A stretch of DNA of 37,170 nt. Origin: a virus. Under the pieces are notes generated by a model, which saw only the letters and a list, made by a program, of their open reading frames with translations, was not told the origin of the DNA and made no database searches. The stretch spans positions 1 through 37,170 of the IMG/VR virus record IMGVR_UViG_3300009137_000103. One strand, written 5' to 3'. Position 1 is the stretch's first letter; every line of letters begins with the position of its first letter. Below, piece by piece: positions 24,727 through 30,189 of this stretch. The position numbers were made by a program, and so were the translations under genes.

Positions 24727-24921
24727 TCATTCGATTTGCCATTCCGGGCCTTTGAACTGGCCATCGGCGCGGGTCTTCAACGATTGATAACGGCTCAAGA
24801 CGCGCTTTTGTTCCTCGATGCTGATCTCACCCCTGAGCCTGAGCCGCTCCACTTCCGGGATGAGCGCTTCGACCAGGGCGAGGCCGGCGTTAAGGGCCTG
24901 GATTATTATTTGCGGGGCCAT
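24727..24921 (-). CDS. Small helical late protein, 64 aa
   Basis: The start is taken at MAPQIIIQALNAGLALVEAL, 32 bases inside the end of the lipoprotein gene. It is a mostly helical protein with a charged C-terminus (ISIEEQKRVLSRYQSLKTRA). No membrane segment or known family. Its place in the lysis/packaging region and its typical codon pattern support a real gene. Confidence 0.55.
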   Translation of the reverse strand: MAPQIIIQALNAGLALVEALIPEVERLRLRGEISIEEQKRVLSRYQSLKTRADGQFKGPEWQIE

Positions 24922-25387
24922 ATTTTGTGAGGTGCGCGGTGGCTTCAGCGAGCGCCTGGCGTATGACGCGCAGCGCGTCATTCAACGCGGTGCGGTTGTC
25001 CGGAGTCGGGCTGGCGGCATACGCCTCGCGCAGGCGCGTGGCGGCATCGGTCCATTCTTCGGCGTGGCGCCGGATGTTGTCGGCGGCTTGTCTGATCTCC
25101 GGGATCGCGGCCAGTGCTGCGCGATTGTTCCGTTCCCAGCTCACGAACACTTTGAACAGGTCGTAACCGGTGACGATGGATTGGTCCGCTTCGAACAGGA
25201 GCTTGGCTGCGGTGGGATCTGTGGTGAGCCCTTTGTCGCCGAGGTACGGGCTGGGATTGTCCGGCGTGCCTTTGCTCAACGTGCCGCAACTGGTGATGCA
25301 CAGGAGCACACTGAGGGAACAGAGGTGGAACCATCGTCGGTTAACTCCGGTTCCTCCGCTTCCTCCTGTTAAAAAAGTTGGGCTCAT
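24890..25387 (-). CDS. Late lipoprotein, outer-membrane spanin candidate
   Basis: A 165-aa protein. The N-terminus has a hydrophobic stretch LCSLSVLLCITSC ending in a lipobox (ITSC, Cys about residue 34). After a Pro/Gly linker the mature part is helical (about residues 65-165). It follows the holin-like gene with an ATGA overlap, so it could be an o-spanin or a lysis-related lipoprotein, though it is longer than most o-spanins. Its signal peptide is encoded by an R2 palindromic repeat (25300-25370). Confidence 0.6.
   Translation of the reverse strand: MSPTFLTGGSGGTGVNRRWFHLCSLSVLLCITSCGTLSKGTPDNPSPYLGDKGLTTDPTAAKLLFEADQSIVTGYDLFKVFVSWERNNRAALAAIPEIRQAADNIRRHAEEWTDAATRLREAYAASPTPDNRTALNDALRVIRQALAEATAHLTKYGPANNNPGP
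25300..25370. repeat. R2 palindromic repeat, copy c, coding a signal peptide
   Basis: An R2 element (CAGGAGCACACTGAGGGAAC ... TTCCTCCTGTTA) that lies within codons about 6-30 of the lipoprotein gene and encodes the hydrophobic core of its signal peptide. Confidence 0.75.
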
Positions 25388-25632
25388 TTTGTTTGATCGG
25401 TTGCAGGCAGTGTGGCTTGGATGGCTTCAATGTGTTCGTGCACGTGTTCCAGTGCTTTGTCGGTCTTCGTCACGCCCATGCGCAGGAAGGTGAGCCCGAG
25501 GAAACCGAACATGCCCATGATTTCTTCACTGGGGTTTTTGCCGGTGAATTGGCAGAGGGCCAGGTAACCGATCGCGGCGCCGGCGACCAGGTAGGTCTTT
25601 TTGCCGGAGAAGAATTGGAGCACTTCGTTCAT
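25384..25632 (-). CDS. Holin-like small membrane protein, 82 aa
   Basis: An 82-aa protein with two predicted membrane segments (TYLVAGAAIGYLALCQF, residues 13-29, and IMGMFGFLGLTFLRMG, residues 38-53) and a hydrophilic, His/Glu/Lys-rich tail, as in class II holins. It is the first gene of the tightly packed late unit. No endolysin gene is recognised nearby. Function inferred from topology and position. Confidence 0.6.
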   Translation of the reverse strand: MNEVLQFFSGKKTYLVAGAAIGYLALCQFTGKNPSEEIMGMFGFLGLTFLRMGVTKTDKALEHVHEHIEAIQATLPATDQTK

Positions 25633-25642
25633 GGGCAGACTT

Positions 25643-25710
25643 TTTTACGCGAATTGACGCCAATGAACGCCAATTGGGGGGGAGGTTAATTCGCGATAAT
25701 TCGCGTAAAG
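25643..25710. repeat. R1 palindromic repeat, copy h
   Basis: A diverged R1 element with the block order altered (TTTTTACGCGAATTGACGCC ... TTCGCGTAAAG), just upstream of the holin-like gene and therefore in the leader of the late unit. Confidence 0.8.
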
Positions 25711-25729
25711 CCTCGGTTTGAGAACAGCG

Positions 25730-25773
25730 GGCTCGGACAGGGGCGGATCGGTTGGAGAGCGCCTGTCCGAGCC
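25730..25773. repeat. Perfect 12-bp inverted repeat upstream of late genes
   Basis: GGCTCGGACAGG and its exact complement are separated by 20 bases, a strong hairpin. There is no U tract after it in either direction, so it is probably a repeat or a structured leader, not a terminator. Confidence 0.65.
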
Positions 25774-25841
25774 GCATGCCCCGGTAGGAGTGGTCGGGGC
25801 GGACCCCTTGTTGGGGAAAGTGGATTTGGTCTCAGCCAACA

Positions 25842-25859
25842 TGCGAGACTAGTCTCGCA
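25842..25859. promoter_or_regulatory. Perfect 18-bp palindrome, operator candidate
   Basis: TGCGAGACTAGTCTCGCA is an exact palindrome without a loop, between the 83-aa gene and the late unit leader. Perfect two-fold symmetry of this length suggests binding by a dimeric protein. No protein can be named, and it may also be a repeat-family remnant. Confidence 0.4.
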
Positions 25860-25913
25860 CGGGGTAAAATCCGACCGGCGGGAATTGCTCCTCGGACGCT
25901 GCGGCGCCTCTAT

Positions 25914-26165
25914 TTAGAGGAGGTAACCGAGGGGCGATAAAATTTCATCGCGGTTGAAATCTTGCGGCCCATGAGCGAGGGGGAAATGGGTGAGGCGATT
26001 GTCGGGCAGCTCGTCGCTGTGGAGAATCACCTTGGAGCCGTCACGGTGTTGGACGGTGATGGTCCAGAGGTGCGGCGCGAGGCGCGGCCGGTAAACGCGG
26101 CCGTGCGGCTCAGGCTGGAATGGCAAGGCGGCGCGTTCCAGCCGGCGCCGCGCTTTGGCGCGCAC
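25914..26165 (-). CDS. Conserved-looking small protein, 83 aa, GTG start
   Basis: The start is chosen at a GTG (26165) preceded by GGAGGG eight bases upstream. A longer frame to 26297 would cross into the cassette array. The protein is basic at the N-terminus and has a beta segment (LWTITVQHRDGSKVILHSDE), then ends HFPLAHGPQDFNRDEILSPLG. No family recognised. It is the last gene before the attC array and runs in the late direction. Confidence 0.5.
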   Translation of the reverse strand: MRAKARRRLERAALPFQPEPHGRVYRPRLAPHLWTITVQHRDGSKVILHSDELPDNRLTHFPLAHGPQDFNRDEILSPLGYLL

Positions 26166-26248
26166 CTGATTTGCCCTCCAACGATAGCGCGCTGAACGGT
26201 ATGCGTTTGTCGATCTCACCGGCGTTCGTCTAATCCAATGTTCGGGGC

Positions 26249-26572
26249 TTACAGGTCTCCATCGTCGAGGCTGCGCAATCCGTGTTCGGTCAGCCACGTT
26301 TTGCTCTTACGCCGCAGTTCGATTGGCAGATTGAGCGCACCCGTGATGGCTTTATGGACTGCGCCCCAAAATACTTCTGGGTCTGCTGGCATCTCTCTTT
26401 CATTCCACTTTCGGAACATTGCTCGTATCCGTTCTTCGTCCAAGGACATCAGCGCCTGATCACGTTCACGGTTAAATTCCGCGAGTTCTCGGCTGAGCCT
26501 TTCCGCTTCCGACGTTCGCCCCGAACCATGCGCTCCAGCGAACCCGGCTTCTGCGGTTTGTTTATTGTCCAT
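26249..26572 (-). CDS. Cassette 1 protein, 107 aa, unknown
   Basis: It starts MDNKQTAEAGFAGAHG inside attC site A, so its N-terminal 20 residues are coded by the recombination site. The middle is a charged helix (SRELAEFNRERDQALMSLDE) and the C-terminal part has FWGAVHKAITGALNL and KSKTWLTEHGLRSL. Its stop lies in the core of the cassette boundary at 26240. No family recognised. Confidence 0.6.
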   Translation of the reverse strand: MDNKQTAEAGFAGAHGSGRTSEAERLSRELAEFNRERDQALMSLDEERIRAMFRKWNEREMPADPEVFWGAVHKAITGALNLPIELRRKSKTWLTEHGLRSLDDGDL

Positions 26573-26628
26573 GATGTTCAGGTTTGCCCAACGTCCCGGT
26601 GGCCGGGTCGCTGAGCTTTGCGTTATGT
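26520..26628 (+). other. attC-like site A
   Basis: Left core CCCGAAC, right core GTTATGT. Left arm GCGCTCCAGCGAACCCGGC pairs with right arm GCCGGGTCGCTGAGC, with an extra A in the left arm. The left core matches the start of its own cassette (GTTCGGGGC at 26240). Confidence 0.75.
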
Positions 26629-26840
26629 GGCTCGATCTCGTAGTCATTCACACCAAAACTGTTGTCCGTGATCGCTTCGTGAGATACCCAGTAATCCCAG
26701 TTGAATCTCCTGCTGTTCCGATCACCAATGGCCCGAATGATAAGCACGTCTCCTGGCTCACAGCAGTAGCCGCCGATTCCATCCTCGGTCAGTCCATTGT
26801 GACAGGCCACTTTCGCCCTCACCTTTTGGCCCGCCCACAT
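26562..26840 (-). CDS. Cassette 2 protein, 92 aa, beta-rich
   Basis: It starts MWAGQKVRAKVACHNG within site B. It is beta-rich, with GYCCEPGDVLIIRAIG and FNWDYWVSHEAI, which suggests a small SH3-like barrel. The C-terminus (HNAKLSDPATGTLG) is encoded by site A. It overlaps the start of cassette 1 gene by 11 bases. Function unknown. Confidence 0.6.
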   Translation of the reverse strand: MWAGQKVRAKVACHNGLTEDGIGGYCCEPGDVLIIRAIGDRNSRRFNWDYWVSHEAITDNSFGVNDYEIEPHNAKLSDPATGTLGKPEHHGQ

Positions 26841-26946
26841 AACACTGCGCTGCAGGCGACGGCGGGGAGCCGGTTGGGTTAATGCCGTTGCTCTTCTGGT
26901 CGTTCATTTGTCAGTTGCCCGCCGCGCCTGAGCTTGGTCGTTCGGT
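26837..26946 (+). other. attC-like site B
   Basis: Left core ACATAAC is the exact complement of the cassette start GTTATGT at 26622, and the pairing extends to 9 bases. Arms are GCTGCAGGCGACGGCGGG and CCCGCCGCGCCTGAGC, with one extra A in the left arm. Right core GTTCGGT. This is the best site of the array. Confidence 0.8.
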
Positions 26947-27221
26947 GACTCTGGTTCTTCACACTCTTTGAGCAGAGCCACCATTTGCTCGCGAGAAACG
27001 TTTGGAGCACGACTATGGAAGTATCGCCAGAATTTCTCGGGGTCGTGCTTGTGAGCTTCGATAGGATGCGCGTTGCAGAACATTTGCCACGCGATGTCTT
27101 TGCATTGGTCTTTACTTTCGTGTCCGGTCAGAGCGATGCCCGTGAGCGGACAATTCGGTAGACCGACCGGCGAGGAGCCGGTTGGTTCCACTTGCGAAGT
27201 CAGTTGTTCGCCGTCGGTCAT
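26904..27221 (-). CDS. Cassette 3 protein, 105 aa, Cys/His-rich
   Basis: It has a Cys/His-rich centre (CPLTGIALTGHESKDQCKDI then MFCNAHP) that may bind zinc, followed by a helical part REQMVALLKECEEPE. The last residues (SPNDQAQARRATDK) are coded by site B. Function unknown. Confidence 0.6.
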   Translation of the reverse strand: MTDGEQLTSQVEPTGSSPVGLPNCPLTGIALTGHESKDQCKDIAWQMFCNAHPIEAHKHDPEKFWRYFHSRAPNVSREQMVALLKECEEPESPNDQAQARRATDK

Positions 27222-27235
27222 GTCAGCCGTTCGGG
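27145..27235 (+). other. attC-like site C, degenerate
   Basis: Right core GTTCGGG. The left core is degenerate (AGCGGAC) but 7 of 10 bases still fit the complement of its cassette start. Arms GACCGACCGGCG and CGCCGTCGGTC have one unpaired base in the left arm. Confidence 0.5.
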
Positions 27236-27492
27236 CGCTTAAGTTCTTCTGGTCGGCATCGGCGAGCGGATTCTATTAGGAGTCGCCACGGTATTTTGAT
27301 GTGCGATACGTGCCTCTTTTTCCCGTTATCATCTTTACACCAGTGGATGATTTCGATTTTGCCGCGCCGCTCATAGTACCACGTCGTATCTTTCTGCACC
27401 AGTATTCGAGTTCCGCTGGGCCGCGCCCGAACCATGCGCTGCACCGAACCGCTATTCGCTTTCCGGTTGGACTTGGAGTCAGAGGTTTTCAT
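27223..27492 (-). CDS. Cassette 4 protein, 89 aa, beta-rich
   Basis: The N-terminus (ANSGSVQRMVRARPSG) is coded by site D. The core TRILVQKDTTWYYERRG and IEIIHWCKDDNGKKRHV is beta-rich, followed by a helix WRLLIESARRCRPEEL. The C-terminus runs into site C. Possibly a small nucleic-acid-binding domain, but no family is recognised. Confidence 0.6.
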   Translation of the reverse strand: MKTSDSKSNRKANSGSVQRMVRARPSGTRILVQKDTTWYYERRGKIEIIHWCKDDNGKKRHVSHIKIPWRLLIESARRCRPEELKRPNG

Positions 27493-27530
27493 TGTCGCGG
27501 TGGGCGGTCGGTGAGCTTGGGTCGTTCGGC
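27426..27530 (+). other. attC-like site D
   Basis: Left core CCCGAAC, with CGCCCGAAC complementary to the cassette start at 27229. Arms CTGCACCGAACCG and CGGTCGGTGAGC, with an extra A in the left arm. Right core GTTCGGC. Confidence 0.75.
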
Positions 27531-27781
27531 GGCTTCGCCTTTTTGATGGTGACGACCACTCGAAAATCCGTCCCGGTGTATTCCACCCGATTGAGTTTTT
27601 GCGTTCTCAGTTCTTTCACGAGGCACGACGCTAAGAACATGGGCATTGTAAACGGCTCGTCTTCCGATGCGTCCTCAATGGCCTTTGCAATCTCGACGCG
27701 CGACATCCGCCGCCGAACAATCTCACTGGAGCCAACCGGGATAGCCGTTTCAGTAGTGCCGTTGCTCGCTGGTTCGTCCAT
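27479..27781 (-). CDS. Cassette 5 protein, 100 aa, unknown
   Basis: A mixed protein: SRVEIAKAIEDASEDEPFTM then MFLASCLVKELRTQ and a beta hairpin YTGTDFRVVVTIKKA. N-terminal PVGSSEIVRRR is coded by site E and C-terminal PPNDPSSPTAHRDN by site D. No family recognised. Confidence 0.6.
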   Translation of the reverse strand: MDEPASNGTTETAIPVGSSEIVRRRMSRVEIAKAIEDASEDEPFTMPMFLASCLVKELRTQKLNRVEYTGTDFRVVVTIKKAKPPNDPSSPTAHRDNENL

Positions 27782-27816
27782 ATCAGTTGGCCGGTGGCTC
27801 AGTTCGGGCGTTCGGC
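27712..27816 (+). other. attC-like site E
   Basis: Left core GCCGAAC; CCGCCGAAC is complementary to the cassette start at 27524. Arms ACTGGAGCCAACCGG and CCGGTGGCTCAGT, with two extra bases in the left arm. Right core GTTCGGC. Confidence 0.78.
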
Positions 27817-28103
27817 TTCGCTCGTTTTGCTTTTACGGGACCGATGCAAACGATGCTGGTTCCCTTTGCGTCTGGATACTCTTCACGGAATTTCTTGCGA
27901 GCGGCCTTCTCATCGACCGCTTCACATGTGTCGGCCAGATGATAGACCACTCGGTGCAGTTTTCGCGGGAAGCGGAAGTCATTTTTAGATTCAATGAACA
28001 TCTGCCGACCGTGCCACTGCCACACGAACAGACCGGCGCCAGCCGAACAATCCGGCTGGAGCAATCCTCGGGATTGCGGTTTAGTTGATGGTTTCTTGCT
28101 CAC
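27783..28103 (-). CDS. Cassette 6 protein, 106 aa, unknown
   Basis: It starts MSKKPSTKPQSRG. Its N-terminal DCSAGAG is coded by site F, and the C-terminal PNARTEPPAN by site E. The core has MFIESKNDFRFPRKLH and VVYHLADTCEAVDEKAARKK and ends SIVCIGPVKAKR. Mixed alpha/beta, perhaps a small nucleotide or RNA-binding fold; no family is claimed. Confidence 0.6.
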   Translation of the reverse strand: MSKKPSTKPQSRGLLQPDCSAGAGLFVWQWHGRQMFIESKNDFRFPRKLHRVVYHLADTCEAVDEKAARKKFREEYPDAKGTSIVCIGPVKAKRAKPNARTEPPAN

Positions 28104-28140
28104 AAATCTTTTGCCGGTTTGCCCGGTCGCTCATCGTCTT
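28042..28140 (+). other. attC-like site F, left half clear
   Basis: Left core GCCGAAC, with AGCCGAAC complementary over 8 bases to the cassette start at 27810. A perfect hairpin GCAATCC/GGATTGC lies inside. The right half (CCCGGTCGCTCATCG region) is degenerate and no canonical right core is visible. Confidence 0.45.
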
Positions 28141-28275
28141 GATTGTCAATATATTTTCATGTTTCTTTGCGTGTCCGCCGAACTGATCCGGAGCGTTCTG
28201 CCGACTCGGGCGTTCCGGGCATCTTCGGGATTGTTCAAGCCGGGCTTCGAGTTTTCTTATCGGGTCGGTTTTCAT
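28081..28275 (-). CDS. Cassette 7 protein, 64 aa, basic
   Basis: A short, very basic frame (MKTDPIRKLEARLEQSRRCP ... KHENILTIKTMSDRA) overlapping the start of cassette 6 gene by 23 bases. It could be a nucleic-acid-binding peptide. It is short and less certain than its neighbours. Confidence 0.4.
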   Translation of the reverse strand: MKTDPIRKLEARLEQSRRCPERPSRQNAPDQFGGHAKKHENILTIKTMSDRANRQKICEQETIN

Positions 28276-28308
28276 CGCCGTTCCGGTGCCTCAGCTTGGG
28301 CGTTCGGT
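28180..28308 (+). other. attC-like site G, right half clear
   Basis: The right part CCGGTGCCTCAGCTTGGGC followed by core GTTCGGT is clear. A matching left arm is not certain (GCCGAACTGATCCGGAGC near 28178 is a candidate). Confidence 0.4.
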
Positions 28309-28542
28309 GCTTATCAGGTTTGCTCGGCATAATTCAATGGCGAAGCGTTCGATGGCTTCAGGGTTGGGGAAGATTTTACGGAGCTTGCCCCGATGGAGCA
28401 GGTCAACGGCCCGATCGACGTTGATCGTCGGGCCGCCGGTCATCAAGCCGTACTGCCGCGCTGCATCCAGTACGAGGCAACCATGTGCAGCGTCCACTGC
28501 GTCTTGCCATTCTGCTGGTGTCTTTGGCCATCGGTGTTTCAC
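28291..28542 (-). CDS. Cassette 8 protein, 83 aa, helical
   Basis: It starts MKHRWPKTPAEWQDAVDAAHG. Helical, with LVLDAARQYGLMTGG and IFPNPEAIERFAIELCRANL. The C-terminal LISTERPS is coded by site G. No family recognised. Confidence 0.6.
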   Translation of the reverse strand: MKHRWPKTPAEWQDAVDAAHGCLVLDAARQYGLMTGGPTINVDRAVDLLHRGKLRKIFPNPEAIERFAIELCRANLISTERPS

Positions 28543-28578
28543 AGGAGCAAAACGGATTTACGATTGGGGTATCGGCCT

Positions 28579-29301
28579 TCACTTCGCTGGCCAAAGATGC
28601 TTTTTGTCTGAGTCAGTCAGCTCGATATAGGCAAAATCGTTGTTGATGATCCGCCAGACGCCTGTGACGTGATGCTTTTTCGGATCGAAAATTTCGCCGT
28701 AATCATAGGCTTGAACGGTGCGCTGGGCGCCGAGCACGGATGCGTATTGATAGCGTCCAATCGGCACTGCGAAGACGGAGATTGAGGCGTTATCGAGCAG
28801 CGAATCCTGGTCTGGATGGCGCTTGAGCATGACGGTTTCATCCCCTGATCTGAGCAGCAAACCATCCTTGAGCACTTGTCGCACTCTGCCTGTGATCTGA
28901 GTGAAGGCTCGTGCCTCTGAAAACTCGCGTTCTCTCTGGCCTGCGATTGCCAGGCTCAGATCGTAGAGGTCCCCGTCGACGATACGCAGTGGTGTTACCG
29001 GTCCAAAATCTTCAGGCATCCGGTAAAAGGAGCTGCCTGGAATCTGGGTGACTTTGCGCGCCGCCTCTTTTATTGCCGCTTCATCTAGAGCAACTTTTTG
29101 GCGTTCGCGAATTCGGCGCCACTCCTCCGGTGTATGACTCTCTGCAGCGGCGGCCGTTGCAGCCTCTTGACGCATCTCGGCTTGTTTTTCGGTGCCTGGC
29201 CTATTCCGGTAACGCTGCGCAGTTTGAATCTGGGCCGGCGTCTGGCTCTGGGTTTGGATCGTGGCCGTGAGGATCACGGCCATCAGTATGATTGTCTTCA
29301 T
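28579..29301 (-). CDS. Secreted or lipid-free periplasmic protein, 240 aa
   Basis: The start is taken at MKTIILMAVILTATIQTQSQ, a Sec signal peptide (residues 1-20). A Gln/Arg/Ala-rich helical region follows (residues 25-75), then a beta-rich C-terminal domain (residues 95-235) with KDGLLLRSGDETVML and VTGVWRIINNDFAYIE. It lies between the cassette array and the switch, in the repressor direction, and may be the last cassette or a lysogenic conversion gene. No family recognised. Confidence 0.65.
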   Translation of the reverse strand: MKTIILMAVILTATIQTQSQTPAQIQTAQRYRNRPGTEKQAEMRQEAATAAAAESHTPEEWRRIRERQKVALDEAAIKEAARKVTQIPGSSFYRMPEDFGPVTPLRIVDGDLYDLSLAIAGQREREFSEARAFTQITGRVRQVLKDGLLLRSGDETVMLKRHPDQDSLLDNASISVFAVPIGRYQYASVLGAQRTVQAYDYGEIFDPKKHHVTGVWRIINNDFAYIELTDSDKKHLWPAK

Positions 29302-29485
29302 TCTTAGAATCAGCAGGTTTTGTGCTTTTCGCATCGTTCAAAATGTAGGCGCCAGTCTGTTGCACTGTTGCGAGGTTCGCGCATTTGTTGGCCCGTGCAT
29401 GGGGACTGTTTTCAATTCTGGGAAGGGTTGTCGCCACTGGGGAAATTGGAACTGGTAGCACAGCTTGAGGAAGAGGTGGTTCATA
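29302..29485. other. Spacer without clear gene
   Basis: About 180 bp upstream of the secreted protein gene. A 48-codon minus-strand frame (MNHLFLKLCYQFQFPQW start near 29483) is open but shows no coding pattern. I see no clear repeat or promoter. Confidence 0.4.
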
Positions 29486-29782
29486 TCAAAGCTTCCGTTT
29501 TTGCGGAGCTTTGCGACTCAAAATCAGCTTCTTGGCTTCAGTCACTTGATCCGAGCCGCGCACGACTGAACTAGGGACAGAGCCGTAGCGGATCGGCGCC
29601 TGCTTAAGCTCCAACGGGATATCCACACCCAGTCTTTCGAGCTTTTCGAAAATGGCGTCACGAATGAACTGGGATTTGTTGGCAATGTGATTGCGGCGCA
29701 AGCCTTCGTTTAGACGGCGCTCAAACTCCTCATCGACAGGAAATGCGATCAACTTCTGGCCCTCAGCTCTTTTATTCGGCAC
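29486..29782 (-). CDS. Ribbon-helix-helix repressor candidate, leaderless GTG start
   Basis: A 98-aa protein with a ribbon-helix-helix domain at residues 9-52: strand KLIAFPVD, helix EEFERRLNEGLRRN, then SQFIRDAIFEKLERLG. It is transcribed away from the early genes, so it takes the place of the Mu c repressor. The predicted transcript starts at the GTG, giving a leaderless mRNA like lambda cI from PRM. The C-terminal 40 residues are basic. The other regulator at 29878 ends its domain the same way (REKLARMG), so the two are probably paralogues. Confidence 0.75.
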   Translation of the reverse strand: MPNKRAEGQKLIAFPVDEEFERRLNEGLRRNHIANKSQFIRDAIFEKLERLGVDIPLELKQAPIRYGSVPSSVVRGSDQVTEAKKLILSRKAPQKRKL

Positions 29783-29788
29783 TCATGG

Positions 29789-29817
29789 TGTATAGACTGG
29801 TTTTCTCCGTTTTGCAA
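29789..29817 (-). promoter_or_regulatory. Leftward promoter of the RHH repressor
   Basis: Read on the minus strand: -35 TTGCAA (29817-29812), 17-base spacer, -10 TATACA (29794-29789). The expected start is about 7 bases on, at the GTG of the repressor. The -10 lies inside the operator half TGGTGTATAG. Confidence 0.65.
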
Positions 29818-29842
29818 CTTTGAAAAATTCCTTAACTTTTTG

Positions 29843-29871
29843 TTGACTCAAAGCTAGAGTGAAGCTATACA
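29843..29871 (+). promoter_or_regulatory. Rightward early promoter
   Basis: -35 TTGACT (29843-29848), 17-base spacer, -10 TATACA (29866-29871), close to the sigma-70 consensus. The expected start falls at or next to the ATG at 29878, a leaderless transcript for the first early gene. Confidence 0.7.
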
Positions 29872-29877
29872 CCAATC

Positions 29878-30072
29878 ATGCCAGCGAGATCGGGCACAGG
29901 CAGGACGCGGAAACGAAAACTGATGACCATCTGGGTCGCACAGGAGGCTTTCCCTTACATCGATCTGGGCGTGCGGATCGAAGACGTTGACCGCTCGAAA
30001 TTTGTTCGGCGGGCGGTGCGCGAGAAACTCGCACGCATGGGAATCAAGATGACTCCGGCTGCTGCGGATTGA
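29878..30072 (+). CDS. Second ribbon-helix-helix regulator, Ner/Cro-position
   Basis: A 64-aa protein: basic start (RKRKLMTIWVAQEAF), helix, then DRSKFVRRAVREKLARMG. The strand-helix-helix layout is RHH, similar to the divergent repressor. As first gene of the early unit it holds the place of Mu ner, which turns down early transcription; the DNA-binding family differs from Mu Ner. Leaderless ATG start predicted. Confidence 0.7.
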   Translation: MPARSGTGRTRKRKLMTIWVAQEAFPYIDLGVRIEDVDRSKFVRRAVREKLARMGIKMTPAAAD

Positions 30073-30117
30073 CCTATGTATCACCTGATCACAAGGGGAG
30101 AAAGGGAAAGGGGCGTG

Positions 30118-30189
30118 ATGAAGATAATCCTCAGCGCCTCTGAACGCCGTGACTTGCTTAGTCTAGGTCTTTCTGAAGGGGCGCGATGA
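30118..30189 (+). CDS. Possible 23-aa early peptide
   Basis: ATG at 30118 has a purine-rich ribosome site (AGGGAAAGGGG) and encodes MKIILSASERRDLLSLGLSE plus three residues. The stop overlaps the next ATG (ATGA), which suggests translation to couple the next gene. It may be only a coupling peptide. Confidence 0.45.
   Translation: MKIILSASERRDLLSLGLSEGAR

Larger units (their letters stand above)
26240..28308. mobile_element. Integron-type gene cassette array without integrase (CALIN)
   Basis: Five clear and two weaker attC-like sites occur at 290-380 bp spacing. Each has a core close to GTTRRRY/RYYYAAC at its ends and long imperfect inverted arms in which the left arm carries an extra A, the extrahelical base typical of attC. 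The start of each cassette is complementary over 8-10 bases to the left core of its own attC (for example GTTCGGGCG at 27229 and CGCCCGAAC at 27424). The small genes inside are all on the minus strand, opposite to the normal orientation. No integron integrase gene is in the window. Confidence 0.75.
29786..29874. promoter_or_regulatory. Symmetric operator pair of the lysis-lysogeny switch
   Basis: TGGTGTATAG (29786-29795) and its exact complement CTATACACCA (29865-29874) flank the 95-bp divergent spacer and each covers one -10 box. A second inner pair CTTTGA/TCAAAG (29818-29823 and 29848-29853) is also inverted. RHH dimers binding these would shut both promoters. Confidence 0.65.

Noticed and set aside
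26000-30000. Integron integrase or other tyrosine recombinase
   Set aside because: No frame on either strand shows the R-H-R-Y pattern; the array has no integrase in the window.
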